64,000 nucleotides of DNA from Oscillospiraceae bacterium (GTDB taxonomy: Bacteria; Bacillota; Clostridia; Oscillospirales; Ruminococcaceae). The position numbers and the translations under genes are program-made. Each line of letters begins with the position of its first letter. Within the stretch, counting starts at the first letter, position 1. Below the pieces are notes generated by a model, which was given only the letters and a program-made list of their open reading frames with translations, searched no databases and was not told where the DNA came from. Where the stretch lies: the NCBI GenBank assembly GCA_031282245.1, contig JAITEB010000045.1, positions 36,874 through 100,873 on the forward strand. Reading direction: 5' to 3'. Positions 17,604-26,565 of this stretch are shown here, one piece after another.

Positions 17604-18917
17604 ATGGAAGCTGCCGAAGGACTCAGCAGAAAAAAAGTGCTGGGCTTTTCTGTTGTATTTATGGGCCTCGCTCATATTGCTCTGCTTAAGCAGTATATAA
17701 AGGGAGCGCTTTTCGCCCTGGTTGAGATTGTTTTTCTTGTTTTTTCCCCTTCAATAGTCAGAAAATTGATTGACATGATGACGCTGGGCGACGAGAAGCC
17801 CGACCTGCCGGTCACCATGCGCGACAATTCAGTTTTCATGCTGATAGACGGGGTTATGATTCTGGCGGTAGTTTTGATTTTTGCCGCGCTTTATTACATC
17901 TCTGTGCGGAGCGCTTTGCAGGAACACGAGCGCGCACAGATTTCCGGGTCATTTTCAAAAAATACGGCTGTTATCAGCAATCTGTCGGGCAACGCTTTCC
18001 CGATAGCCGCGCTTTCGCCGACGCTGATACTTGTTGTGTTTTTCGTGGTGGTGCCGCTGGTTTTTTCCGCGCTGGTAGCTTTTACGAACTATTCAACGCC
18101 GGATCACATTCCCCCCAACAAGACCGTCGACTGGGTAGGCCTTGAGAATTTTATCTATCTTTTCGGCGGCGACGCGACTTGGACGGGCGCGTTGCTGCGC
18201 GTAGCGGTATGGACGCTCTGCTGGGCGCTTCTCGCCACTTTTACCTGCTATTTCGGCGGTATGATTATGGCCGTTGTGCTTCAGGAAAGCAAGCTGAAAA
18301 TAGTCCCGGCTTTCCGTTCTATTTTTATACTGCCCTATGCGGTTCCGGCGGTCGTCACGATGCTTGTCTGGAAGAACCTTCTCAACGGGGCTTTCGGCAC
18401 AGTCAACCGGACGCTGATAGAACTGGGAGTTATAAACAACGCTATTCCCTGGCTTTCCGACGAGTGGCTGGCGAAATTCACGACGATTCTGATAAACCTG
18501 TGGGCCGGTTTCCCGTATTTTATGCTGCTGGTGACGGGGACAATGACAGCCATCTCGGCGGATATTTATGAAGCCGCGACGATTGACGGCGCGAACAAGT
18601 TCCAGACTTTCCGGCATGTCACCCTGCCGCTTGTGATTTATCAGACGGCGCCGCTGATTATCATGTCGTTCACGCATAATATCAATAATTTCGGCGCGAT
18701 ATTCTTCCTGACGGGGGGCAACCCGGTTGTTGCGGACTCCACAATGACCAGCGCGAAGGGGACGGATATACTTGTCACGTGGATTTACAACCTGACTGTT
18801 AACCTGCTCAAGTATAATTACGCCTCGGTGCTTGCGGTTATGATTTTCGTATTTCTTGCTCCGGTGGCCATATTCAACTTCCGCCGCACAAAATCCTATA
18901 AGGAGGGCGAACTGTAA
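17604..18917 (+). CDS. sugar ABC transporter permease (MalF-like)
   Basis: A 437-residue inner-membrane permease. Extra N-terminal helices (about 15-110) precede the MalF-type six-helix core, as in MalF itself. The EAA loop that contacts the ATPase is visible as EAATIDGANKFQTFRHVTLP. The frame is open from an ATG at 17571, but GAGAGGGTG sits nine bases before the ATG at 17604, which gives the start MEAAEGLSRKK. The stop overlaps the start of the next permease (TAATG). Confidence 0.92.
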   Translation: MEAAEGLSRKKVLGFSVVFMGLAHIALLKQYIKGALFALVEIVFLVFSPSIVRKLIDMMTLGDEKPDLPVTMRDNSVFMLIDGVMILAVVLIFAALYYISVRSALQEHERAQISGSFSKNTAVISNLSGNAFPIAALSPTLILVVFFVVVPLVFSALVAFTNYSTPDHIPPNKTVDWVGLENFIYLFGGDATWTGALLRVAVWTLCWALLATFTCYFGGMIMAVVLQESKLKIVPAFRSIFILPYAVPAVVTMLVWKNLLNGAFGTVNRTLIELGVINNAIPWLSDEWLAKFTTILINLWAGFPYFMLLVTGTMTAISADIYEAATIDGANKFQTFRHVTLPLVIYQTAPLIIMSFTHNINNFGAIFFLTGGNPVVADSTMTSAKGTDILVTWIYNLTVNLLKYNYASVLAVMIFVFLAPVAIFNFRRTKSYKEGEL

Positions 18918-19753
18918 TGGGCGTTAAAGCGACAAGAACGATTAATTCGATTGTGATTGTGATAATCCTCACAATAGTTGCCCTTGCGGTGCTTTATCCG
19001 CTTGTTTATACCGTAAGCTCGGCTTTTTCGCCCGGAAACGACATATCAAATATGCCGCTGATTCCTTTTGGGAAGGGCGTTACGTTTGATCACTTCAAAA
19101 CCCTTTTTTCCGGGAGCTATGTCAGGTGGTTTTTGAACACGCTGATTATCGCGTCATTCACTTCGGCGGGAACGCTGCTGGTGGCTTCAATGGGCGCGTA
19201 TGTTTTTTCGCGCTTCAGGTTCACGTTCAAGAAATCCATGATGATGAGTATGCTTATTTTACAGATTTTCCCGTCTTTTGTCGGCATGGTCGCAATTTAT
19301 GTCATACTCTACAGAATAGGCGGTCTTGACACGCTCTGGGGGCTTGTATTGGTTTATCTGGCGGGAAATATCCCGTATAACACCTGGCTTGTCAAGAGCT
19401 ATATGGACAACATCCCAAAGAGCCTTGACGAAGCCGCAAGAATTGACGGCGCGAATCATTTCAGGATTTACGGCACGATTATCCTGCCGATCGCCAAGCC
19501 GATTTTGATTTTCCTGACGGTTACGAGTTTTACAGGCCCATGGATGGACTATATTTTCCCAAAAATGGTTCTCCGAAGCGACGCGAACATGACGCTTGCG
19601 CTGGGGCTTTTCAATTTTGTCACGGACAGGAAAAACGAGTTTACGAACTTTGCGGCGGGCGCTCTGCTGGTGGCGATACCTTTTGTCATCTTTTTTATAA
19701 TTACGCAGAAAATGCTGGTCACTTCTCTGGGCGGCGCGGCGGTCAAAGAATAA
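18917..19753 (+). CDS. sugar ABC transporter permease (MalG-like)
   Basis: A 278-residue permease with six predicted helices and the EAA motif EAARIDGANHFRIYGTIILP. It overlaps the MalF-like gene by one base (TAATG) and is the second half of the transmembrane channel. The N-terminal segment PLVYTVSSAFSPGNDIS followed by a periplasmic loop is typical of MalG proteins. Confidence 0.92.
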   Translation: MGVKATRTINSIVIVIILTIVALAVLYPLVYTVSSAFSPGNDISNMPLIPFGKGVTFDHFKTLFSGSYVRWFLNTLIIASFTSAGTLLVASMGAYVFSRFRFTFKKSMMMSMLILQIFPSFVGMVAIYVILYRIGGLDTLWGLVLVYLAGNIPYNTWLVKSYMDNIPKSLDEAARIDGANHFRIYGTIILPIAKPILIFLTVTSFTGPWMDYIFPKMVLRSDANMTLALGLFNFVTDRKNEFTNFAAGALLVAIPFVIFFIITQKMLVTSLGGAAVKE

Positions 19754-19812
19754 ACAAACCGCGCCCCTGTGCGTTTTGTTTAGAAAGTAATGCGAATTTA
19801 ATAAAAATTAAT

Positions 19813-19841
19813 TTGCAAAATTTCACATTTTGTGCTATATT
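19813..19841 (+). promoter_or_regulatory. SigA-type promoter of the small membrane protein gene
   Basis: TTGCAA (19813-19818), a 17-base spacer and TATATT (19836-19841). Transcription would begin around 19848, close to the gene. Confidence 0.7.
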
Positions 19842-19877
19842 AAAGTCACAATGATAAACAGAAAAGAGGTTGCGAAA

Positions 19878-20090
19878 ATGCGTCACGACTCAAAAATGCC
19901 CTGGCAGGCATGGGTTGCGGTGACCCTGCTTGTCGCAATAATCGGCGCGCTTGGCGTTATTATTGCCAGCTTTATCTCCTCTGGCGGAATTGAGAAGATT
20001 CACGAGCTGCGCAAAAACTGTCCCGATAAGCATCACCATTGCAAAAAAGAGAAGTCTGAAGCCGCTCCCGCCGAAGAAATTGCGGCGTAA
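19878..20090 (+). CDS. small single-pass membrane protein with a CPDKHHHC tail
   Basis: A 70-residue protein that I do not recognise. One hydrophobic helix (about 10-32) follows a short N-terminus, then a charged tail with CPDKHHHC, which could bind a metal, and an Ala/Glu-rich end. The frame is open further upstream, but the promoter at 19813 and an AGAGG site eight bases before the ATG at 19878 support this start. It has its own terminator and is not part of the neighbouring transporter operon. Confidence 0.65.
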   Translation: MRHDSKMPWQAWVAVTLLVAIIGALGVIIASFISSGGIEKIHELRKNCPDKHHHCKKEKSEAAPAEEIAA

Positions 20091-20118
20091 ACCAAGCCTT
20101 GAAAAACGCACACAAAAA

Positions 20119-20147
20119 AGGAAGCCCCCAAAAGGCTTTCTTTTTTT
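20119..20147 (+). terminator. terminator of the small membrane protein gene
   Basis: GAAGCC (20121-20126) pairs with GGCTTTC (20134-20140) and is followed by seven T residues. Confidence 0.82.
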
Positions 20148-20208
20148 ATTTCTAATACTGAATATAAAATAACAGTTCTGTAAAAATTTAATTTATTGCT
20201 TGCAATGC

Positions 20209-20238
20209 TTGACAAATTGGGCTATAAAGCTCAATATT
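20209..20238 (+). promoter_or_regulatory. probable promoter of the aldo/keto reductase gene
   Basis: A consensus TTGACA (20209-20214) lies 18 bases before AATATT (20233-20238). The -10 is imperfect. Confidence 0.55.
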
Positions 20239-20288
20239 AAATCAGATAAATCTCTTTTGGCTGAAAATAAATATAAAGGGGATAAAAA

Positions 20289-21311
20289 ATGAGCAAAGTT
20301 ATTTTGGGGAAAACAGGCATAGAATCCGATAAAAATGCTTTCGGCGCGCTCCCCATCCAGCGTATATCAAAAGAAAGCGCGGCAAAGCTTCTGCGCAAAG
20401 CCGCCGCCAGCGGCATCAGTTATTTCGACACAGCAAGAAGTTACACCGACAGCGAGGAAAAAATCGGCTATGCCTTGTCCGGCATCCGGAAAAGTCTGGC
20501 TATCGCGACAAAAACGCCGGCCCAAAACGCTGCGGATTTCTGGAATGATCTGGAGACAAGCCTTCGCCTGCTGAAAACGGATTATATTGACGTCTGCCAG
20601 TTCCACAATCCCGCTTTCCTGCCAAGGCCCGGTGACGAATCCGGGCTGTATGACGCTATGCTGGAGGCGAAGGCCCAGGGGAAAATACGGCACATCGGCA
20701 TAAGCAACCACAGGCTGAACATAGCTTTTGAAGCGGTGAATTCCGGGCTTTATGAGACACTGCAATTCCCGTTCTCGTTTTTGTCTGGCGAAAAAGAACA
20801 TGAACTTGTGCGGCTCTGCAAAGAAAAAGGCGTGGGTTTTATCGCAATGAAAGCCCTTTCCGGCGGGCTTATCACAAATTCCGCGGCGGCTTATGCCTGG
20901 ATGAGCCAGTTTGAAAACGTTCTGCCTATTTGGGGGATCCAGCGCGAAAACGAGCTTGACGAATTTTTGAGCTATATGAAAAATCCGCCCGTTTATGCCG
21001 GCGAATTGAAAGCCGCCGTCGAAAAAGATCGCGCGGAACTGGCGGGCAATTTCTGCCGGGGCTGCGGGTACTGCCTGCCCTGCCCGGCTGGAATTAAAAT
21101 CAATGACTGCGCCAGGATTTCCCAGCTTATACGCCGCGCGCCAAGCCAGGGCTTTCTTGAAGAGAGCTTTCAGACAGAGATGTCAAAAATATACAACTGT
21201 ATAAACTGCGGTCACTGCCGCCGTCATTGTCCCTATGGTCTGGACACGCCCGAGCTGCTCAGGCTCAATCTGAAAGACTACGAAGAAATTCTTGCCGGAA
21301 AGCGAATTTGA
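20289..21311 (+). CDS. aldo/keto reductase with C-terminal ferredoxin-like 4Fe-4S domain
   Basis: A 340-residue protein. Residues 1 to about 240 are an aldo/keto reductase TIM barrel with YFDTARSYTDSEEKIG holding the catalytic Asp/Tyr. The C-terminal 90 residues carry two cysteine clusters, CRGCGYCLPCP and CINCGHCRRHCP, as in ferredoxin-type domains that bind 4Fe-4S clusters. This AKR-ferredoxin fusion is common in anaerobes; the substrate is unknown. AAAGGGG lies about eight bases before the ATG. Monocistronic between its own promoter and that of the next operon. Confidence 0.88.
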   Translation: MSKVILGKTGIESDKNAFGALPIQRISKESAAKLLRKAAASGISYFDTARSYTDSEEKIGYALSGIRKSLAIATKTPAQNAADFWNDLETSLRLLKTDYIDVCQFHNPAFLPRPGDESGLYDAMLEAKAQGKIRHIGISNHRLNIAFEAVNSGLYETLQFPFSFLSGEKEHELVRLCKEKGVGFIAMKALSGGLITNSAAAYAWMSQFENVLPIWGIQRENELDEFLSYMKNPPVYAGELKAAVEKDRAELAGNFCRGCGYCLPCPAGIKINDCARISQLIRRAPSQGFLEESFQTEMSKIYNCINCGHCRRHCPYGLDTPELLRLNLKDYEEILAGKRI

Positions 21312-21327
21312 ATTCTGTATTTTTTAG

Positions 21328-21356
21328 TTGTGTATAAAATTTTATTGTGGTATACT
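21328..21356 (+). promoter_or_regulatory. promoter of the asp23-nusB-xse-ispA operon
   Basis: TTGTGT (21328-21333), a 17-base spacer and TATACT (21351-21356), placed about 35 bases before the first gene. Confidence 0.68.
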
Positions 21357-21390
21357 ATCAAAAAAGACGTTTAGTCTGGGGGAAGAAAAG

Positions 21391-21741
21391 TTGGAAAAAG
21401 TAGTTCTGAGAGATGTTTTCGGCAGTCTGCGCATTTCAGAAGACGTACTGGTAAAAATAGCCGCCGCCGCTGTCCTTGAAGTGGACGGGGTGAAAGCGCT
21501 TGCAAAGCTGCCCTTTTATTTTAACAACGGCAAGGGTTTAATCCCGAAGAAAAACAGCGGCGTGAGCATTGACGGCAACGGTGAGCTTGCCGTTATCAAT
21601 GCGGCTGTCGTTCTGGAGGCCGACAAAAGCGCAAGCAGAGTTTCAAAGCTTGTTCAGCAGAATGTCAAAGAAGCCGTCCAGAATATGACAGGCGTGGCTG
21701 TCTCAAAAGTAAATGTTTATGTCCAGGACATAAGCTTTTAG
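21391..21741 (+). CDS. Asp23/Gls24-family protein (YqhY-like)
   Basis: A 116-residue Asp23/Gls24-family protein. The core LRISEDVLVKIAAAAVLEVDGVKAL and the C-terminal VSKVNVYVQDI are diagnostic. The start is the TTG at 21391, with GGGGGAAG a few bases upstream; the frame extends to 21328 only through the promoter. The order here (yqhY-like, nusB, xseA, xseB, ispA) matches Bacillus, where YqhY is linked to fatty-acid synthesis control. No acc genes are next to it here. Confidence 0.9.
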   Translation: MEKVVLRDVFGSLRISEDVLVKIAAAAVLEVDGVKALAKLPFYFNNGKGLIPKKNSGVSIDGNGELAVINAAVVLEADKSASRVSKLVQQNVKEAVQNMTGVAVSKVNVYVQDISF

Positions 21742-21753
21742 AAAGGCGCGCCT

Positions 21754-22212
21754 ATGAACAGAAGGACAAGCAGGGAACAGGCGTTTATGCTTGTGTTTGA
21801 AAAAAGTTTTCATCGGGAAATTCCAATGCGGGAGCTTATTTCCATTGCGGCGGAGACGAGGGACGACGAGTATGACCACTATCTGGGCGAAAGGGATTTG
21901 GACAGCTTTGCCCTTATGATAAGTCTCAATATAGAAGCGAAATTTGAAGAAATAGATAAAATTATTTCCGGGCACTCCCAAAGGTGGGCGACGAAAAGGC
22001 TTTCCCGGGTTTCGCTTGCCGTGCTCAGGCTGGCGCTTTTCGAGATTTTTAACTTGGAAAGTATACCGACAAGCGTTTCTATTAACGAAGCCGTCGAACT
22101 TGCCAAAAAATATGGCGGCGAAGAAGACTTTTCTTTTGTGAACGGTCTTTTGGGGAGCATTGTGAGAAATCCGGAATATGGGCTTGACGCGGCGGGTGAC
22201 AAATATGTCTGA
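21754..22212 (+). CDS. nusB: transcription antitermination factor NusB
   Basis: A 152-residue all-helical NusB. It begins MNRRTSREQAFMLVFEKSF, and the C-terminal half has LAVLRLALFEIFN and SVSINEAVELAKKYGGEEDFSFVNGLLGSI, the RNA- and S10-binding parts. NusB with NusE (S10) binds boxA in rRNA leader transcripts. It follows the Asp23 gene by 12 bases. Confidence 0.95.
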   Translation: MNRRTSREQAFMLVFEKSFHREIPMRELISIAAETRDDEYDHYLGERDLDSFALMISLNIEAKFEEIDKIISGHSQRWATKRLSRVSLAVLRLALFEIFNLESIPTSVSINEAVELAKKYGGEEDFSFVNGLLGSIVRNPEYGLDAAGDKYV

Positions 22213-23164
22213 TTTTCTCGGTATAGACACCAGCAATTATACATGCTCTCTTGCGCTCTATAATAAATCGGAAGGAACGATGGCGCAGAACCGGAAAGTT
22301 CTTTCCGTCAAAGAGGGCTTTCTGGGGCTTAAGCAGAGCGACGCGGTTTTCCAGCATGTGAAGCTGATACCGGAAGCCGCGAACGCCCTGATGAAAGACA
22401 GGCAGCCGTATCTGAAAGCTGTCGGCGTCTCGGTGCGCCCGAAGGACGGGGAAGACTCTTATATGCCCTGCTTCATTGTGGGCAAAAGCGTTGCGCACGC
22501 CCTCGCTTCAGTCAGCAGGGTTCCCGTTTATGAGTTTTCCCATCAGGCGGGGCATATCGCGGCGGCCGTGTTTTCTTCCGGGAATCCTGAGCTTATCAAA
22601 AAAGAATTTATTGCCTTTCACGTCTCCGGCGGCACAACAGAAACTGTTTTTGTCCAGCCGGACCAGGAAAAAGTAATGCGCATAAAATCAATCGGTCAAA
22701 GCCTTGACCTGAAGGCCGGGCAGCTTGTTGACAGGGTGGGCGGGCTGCTGGGGCTGAAGTTCCCCGCCGGGGAAGCTTTGGAGAAGCTTGCGGGGCAAAG
22801 TTCGGCTTCTTTTGCCTTGTCGCACACGACAAAGCCGGTTATGCGCGGCGCGGACTGCTCGCTTTCCGGCTTTGAGAATAAATGTGAAAAATTATATAAA
22901 AATAAAATATCAAAAGAAAACATCGCGAAATTCTGTCTTGAAGCAGTCGCGCGAACTGTTTTTGAAATGACGGCGGCCGCAATGGAGCTGCATCCCGGCC
23001 TTCCTGTGTTGTATGCCGGGGGAGTTCTCTCGAATTCTATCATACGCGCCTATCTTGGGGAAAATCTTGAGAGAAGTGCGGAGATTTTTTTCGCGGAGCC
23101 GGAATATTCCCGCGACAACGCCGCCGGGCTTGCATGGCTCGCCGCGCTCGCGAACGCTTTGTAA
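22205..23164 (+). CDS. TsaD-like paralogue (Kae1/M22 family)
   Basis: A 319-residue member of the Kae1/TsaD/M22 ASKHA-fold family, beginning MSDFLGIDTSNYTCSLALYN. It keeps the metal-ligand pair in FSHQAGHIAA and the FHVSGGTTE segment, but is clearly distinct from the real TsaD at 42831-43847. Such paralogues between nusB and xseA occur in Clostridia and have no settled role. The frame opens at 22178, but the ATG at 22205 overlaps the nusB stop by eight bases and gives the normal N-terminus. It takes the place of folD in the Bacillus order. Confidence 0.85.
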   Translation: MSDFLGIDTSNYTCSLALYNKSEGTMAQNRKVLSVKEGFLGLKQSDAVFQHVKLIPEAANALMKDRQPYLKAVGVSVRPKDGEDSYMPCFIVGKSVAHALASVSRVPVYEFSHQAGHIAAAVFSSGNPELIKKEFIAFHVSGGTTETVFVQPDQEKVMRIKSIGQSLDLKAGQLVDRVGGLLGLKFPAGEALEKLAGQSSASFALSHTTKPVMRGADCSLSGFENKCEKLYKNKISKENIAKFCLEAVARTVFEMTAAAMELHPGLPVLYAGGVLSNSIIRAYLGENLERSAEIFFAEPEYSRDNAAGLAWLAALANAL

Positions 23165-23189
23165 AAAACGCCGCGCAGAGGGGGACTTT

Positions 23190-24320
23190 ATGTTCAGCTT
23201 TAATATAATAACGGTCAGCCAGCTTAACGTATATTTAAAATCCCTGCTGGACGGCGACAAAATCCTTGGCGAATGCCTTGTTAAGGGGGAAATTTCTAAT
23301 TTTAAAAGACATTATCCTTCCGGGCATCTGTATTTCAGTTTGAAAGACAAAGCCGTCTCGATAAGGGCTGTCATGTTCAAGTCCAGCGCGCAGAACCTGC
23401 GGTTCAGCCTGACGGACGGGATGGAAGTGATTGTCCGAGGGAATGTTTCGCTTTATGAGCGCGACGGCGGGGTGCAAATTTACGCCGCCGACATTCTGCC
23501 CGACGGAATCGGCGCGTTGAACTTTGCTTTTGAGCAGCTCAAAGAAAAGCTTGCAAAAGAGGGGCTTTTTGATCCCGGGCACAAAAAGCCGCTGCCAAAA
23601 TTCCCTGAAGCGATAGGAATCGTCAGTTCCAAAACGGGCGCGGCTTTGCAGGATATTTTAAATATATTAAGAAGGCGCTGGCCGCCTGCAAAAATAGTCC
23701 TGGCGCCGGCGCTTGTTCAGGGCGACGCTGCCGGGGAACAGATTGCGCGCGGCATTGCCGCGCTGAATAAGACCCGTTGCGACGTTATCATTATGGGGCG
23801 CGGCGGCGGCAGTATTGAGGAGCTTTGGGCCTTCAACACAGAGGCGGTCGCGCGGGCCGTATATAATTCAAAAATCCCGGTAGTCTCGGCTGTCGGGCAT
23901 GAAACTGACTTCACAATTGCGGATTTTGTCGCCGATCTTCGCGCCCCAACGCCTTCGGCGGCGGCGGAGCTGGTAAGTCCTGATATAAACGGCGTTTTAC
24001 AGTATCTGGATGAGATGGCCGGCTCCATGCGCGAAAACGCGGCGGGCAGAATTAAAAGCATTCGGCAAAGCCTTTTGGATTCTCCCCTTAGGGACAATAT
24101 TTTGCGGCTTCACAAAGAGCGCAAAAGCGAAACCCTGCGCCTTGCGGAGACGCTGAGCAGTCTGAGTCCGCTGGATGTTCTTTTGCGGGGCTATGCAATA
24201 GCAAGCGGCAAAGGCGGCGTTATAAAAAGCGTCCGGGACTGCGCCGCCGGGGATCAAATTGATATAAGATTTAAAGACGGTTCTGTTCTGGCCGAAATTG
24301 CCGGGATTTGCCCGGCATAG
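23190..24320 (+). CDS. xseA: exodeoxyribonuclease VII large subunit
   Basis: A 376-residue XseA: the N-terminal OB-fold domain begins ITVSQLNVYLKSLLDGD, and the catalytic region has GIVSSKTGAALQDILNILRRRWP and GRGGGSIEELWAFN. It degrades single-stranded DNA as a complex with XseB. The frame is open from 23013 inside the previous gene; the ATG at 23190 has GGGGG about seven bases upstream and gives the normal MFSFNIITVSQLN start. Confidence 0.95.
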   Translation: MFSFNIITVSQLNVYLKSLLDGDKILGECLVKGEISNFKRHYPSGHLYFSLKDKAVSIRAVMFKSSAQNLRFSLTDGMEVIVRGNVSLYERDGGVQIYAADILPDGIGALNFAFEQLKEKLAKEGLFDPGHKKPLPKFPEAIGIVSSKTGAALQDILNILRRRWPPAKIVLAPALVQGDAAGEQIARGIAALNKTRCDVIIMGRGGGSIEELWAFNTEAVARAVYNSKIPVVSAVGHETDFTIADFVADLRAPTPSAAAELVSPDINGVLQYLDEMAGSMRENAAGRIKSIRQSLLDSPLRDNILRLHKERKSETLRLAETLSSLSPLDVLLRGYAIASGKGGVIKSVRDCAAGDQIDIRFKDGSVLAEIAGICPA

Positions 24321-24407
24321 AGGCAATTCCTGTGTCCTGGCGGGCAAAAGCGAAAATTATGCGTAAAGGGCGGAAGGCTGCCACGCACATACAAACGGAG
24401 GCTTATT

Positions 24408-24629
24408 ATGATAGACGATTTTTCTCTGGAAGAAAGCCTGAAAAGGCTTGATGAGATAAACCGTGCCATGAAAGCCGGAGGGCTTACGCTGGAACGCTCT
24501 CTGGAGCTTTACGAAGAAGGGGCGAAGCTGGTCGCGCTTTGCTATGAAAAGCTCGACCAGACTGAACTGAAAATACAGGAGATTTCAGAGCGGACGCTCA
24601 AAAAAGCTAAAACAAATGGGGAATTTTAA
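24408..24629 (+). CDS. xseB: exodeoxyribonuclease VII small subunit
   Basis: A 73-residue helical hairpin protein with the family signature SLEESLKRLDEINRAMKAGG and LTLERSLELYEEGAKL. Several copies wrap around XseA. GGAGG lies about eight bases before the ATG. The start region of ispA overlaps its 3' end. Confidence 0.95.
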   Translation: MIDDFSLEESLKRLDEINRAMKAGGLTLERSLELYEEGAKLVALCYEKLDQTELKIQEISERTLKKAKTNGEF

Positions 24630-24630
24630 C

Positions 24631-25500
24631 TTGCACCAGGAAAAATTAACAGGCTATGTTAACTCAATCGAAACGGAGCTTGAGAGATATACAGACGCGG
24701 AGGGCGAGTGGTCCGGGCTTGTGCGGGCGATGCGCTACAGCCTTGAGGGCGGCAAAAAAATCCGCGGGGTTCTGGCGCTTGCGTTCTGCGAGCTTTGCGG
24801 CGGGGAGCTGGAAAAGGCGCTTCCGCTGGCCTGCGCGCTGGAGATGGTTCACGGCTATTCGTTGATTCATGACGACCTGCCCTGCATGGACAATGCGGAT
24901 TTAAGGCGCGGCAAGCCTTCCTGCCACGCAAAATTCGGGGAAGCGAACGCGCTTTTGGCGGGAGACGCGCTTTTGACGCTTGCTTTCGGCGCAATCGCGG
25001 ATTCCTCCCTGCCGGATGCGGCCAAATCCCGCGCGGTTTCCGTCCTGTCCGCGGCGGCGGGCTATAAGGGCATGGCGGGCGGGCAATTTATGGATTTGAA
25101 ATATGAGGGAACAAGAATCGGCGCCGGAACACTCGTCCAGCTTCACAGTCTCAAAACGGGCGCTTTGATAAGGGCTTCGGCTGTTTTGGGCGGCATGGCG
25201 GCGGGCGCAGGCGGCAAAACCCTGGCGGCTATTGACAGATACGCCGAGAAATTGGGTCTGTGTTTCCAGATAGTCGACGATATTCTTGACCGAACCGCTG
25301 ACGCCGAAGAACTGGGCAAACCGGCCGGAAACGATGAGAAAAACGCCAAAAATACGTTTGTTTCGTTTTACGGTCTTGAAAAAGCCGAAGAAATGGCGGC
25401 GGGGCTTTCGCGGGAAGCCAAAGAAATTTTGAACGCCCTGGATGGGAACGCGGGGTTTTTGCTGTGGCTTACTGATTTGCTTCTTGAAAGGCGCAAATAA
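24631..25500 (+). CDS. ispA: polyprenyl (farnesyl/geranyl) diphosphate synthase
   Basis: A roughly 289-residue trans-prenyl diphosphate synthase that condenses IPP with allylic diphosphates, using the products of the MEP pathway that IspH completes. The two aspartate-rich motifs are DDLPCMD and DDILD. An ATG at 24616 is in frame but has no ribosome-binding site; GGGGA just before the TTG at 24631 is well spaced, so I prefer the TTG, with ATG as the alternative. It is coupled to xseB, as in many Firmicutes. Confidence 0.92.
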   Translation: MHQEKLTGYVNSIETELERYTDAEGEWSGLVRAMRYSLEGGKKIRGVLALAFCELCGGELEKALPLACALEMVHGYSLIHDDLPCMDNADLRRGKPSCHAKFGEANALLAGDALLTLAFGAIADSSLPDAAKSRAVSVLSAAAGYKGMAGGQFMDLKYEGTRIGAGTLVQLHSLKTGALIRASAVLGGMAAGAGGKTLAAIDRYAEKLGLCFQIVDDILDRTADAEELGKPAGNDEKNAKNTFVSFYGLEKAEEMAAGLSREAKEILNALDGNAGFLLWLTDLLLERRK

Positions 25501-25525
25501 TTTTAACTTTTAGGGGTTTTGTTTT

Positions 25526-26038
25526 ATGAGAGTGGTATTTGTGACCTTATTGCGCAATAAAGTAATATTTGTTTCTCTGTTATCATGGGCCGCCGCGCAA
25601 ATACTCAAGACCTTGTTTAATCTGGCCATCACCAGAAAATTTAAATTAGAGCGCCTTTTCGGGGCCGGGGGAATGCCTTCGGGACATTCGGCGCTGGTCA
25701 GCTCGCTTGTTATCTCCATGGCGAAAACCGCCGGGCTGGATTCGCCGGAGTTCGCCTTTTCGATACTTTTCGCGGGGATTGTCATGTACGACGCAATGGG
25801 CGTGCGGAGGGCGGCGGGCGAACAGGCCAAAGCAATCAACAAATATTTCCTGAACATGGGCTTTTTTGGCGAAGATCCCCCGGAGTGCCTTCAAACCGCT
25901 CCCCCAAAGAAGAAGCGCTTCCGGGTGAAAAAAGATATAGGCCACAGAATGCTCAAAGAATTTATCGGCCATACCCCTCTTGAGGTGATGTGCGGCGGGA
26001 TGCTGGGCATTATTATCGCCATGATTGCGATGAACTGA
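25526..26038 (+). CDS. divergent PAP2-family membrane protein (YuiD-like)
   Basis: A 170-residue membrane protein of the divergent PAP2/DUF212 family, with the motif GGMPSGHSALVSSL and, further on, MYDAMGVRRAAGEQAKAIN. It is distantly related to phosphatidic acid phosphatases, but its enzymatic activity is unproven. It follows ispA by 25 bases and may act on a prenyl or lipid phosphate; that is inference from position. The first 20 residues contain a short internal near-repeat (VVFVTLLRNK, VIFVSLLSW). Confidence 0.85.
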   Translation: MRVVFVTLLRNKVIFVSLLSWAAAQILKTLFNLAITRKFKLERLFGAGGMPSGHSALVSSLVISMAKTAGLDSPEFAFSILFAGIVMYDAMGVRRAAGEQAKAINKYFLNMGFFGEDPPECLQTAPPKKKRFRVKKDIGHRMLKEFIGHTPLEVMCGGMLGIIIAMIAMN

Positions 26039-26094
26039 TTTTTTTCCTGCGCAAAATATTTTCGCAACGCATTAAAATTGGGAGCTGATTTAAT

Positions 26095-26553
26095 TTGAAA
26101 TGCCCCTTTTGCGGCCACTGGGAAAGCAGGGTGATTGACTCCCGGCCAACCGACGAATGGCGCTGCATACGCCGCAGGCGCGAATGCCTGGAATGCCAGC
26201 GCCGCTTTACGACTTACGAGACAGTCGAAACGCTCCCCGTCACAGTGATAAAAAAAGACGGCACCCGCCAGAGCTTTGACCGCGACAAGCTTGTCGCGGG
26301 CTTAATGAAAGCCTGCGCAAACAGGCCGGTTTCGCGGGAATCTATAAATACGGTCGCTCAGGAAATAGAAAACGCTGTTCACGGCTCGCTTGACAGGGAG
26401 GTGCGGTCCTATACGATTGCGCAGCTCGCTATGGGGAAGCTGAAAGAACTGGACGAAGTGGCCTATGTGCGTTTTGCCAGCGTCACAAACCGCTTCAGCG
26501 ACGTGGAGTCTTTTTTTGAGCTGCTTGACGACTTGAAAAATAATAAAGGCTGA
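26095..26553 (+). CDS. nrdR: ribonucleotide reductase regulator NrdR
   Basis: A 152-residue nucleotide-sensing repressor of ribonucleotide reductase genes. The zinc ribbon uses C3, C6, C31 and C34; an ATP-cone domain follows from about residue 48 (PVTVIKKDGTRQSFDRDKL). Length is standard. The start is a TTG, with GGGAG about ten bases upstream; this puts the first zinc cysteine at the usual position 3. Confidence 0.96.
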   Translation: MKCPFCGHWESRVIDSRPTDEWRCIRRRRECLECQRRFTTYETVETLPVTVIKKDGTRQSFDRDKLVAGLMKACANRPVSRESINTVAQEIENAVHGSLDREVRSYTIAQLAMGKLKELDEVAYVRFASVTNRFSDVESFFELLDDLKNNKG

Positions 26554-26565
26554 AATTTGCATAAT

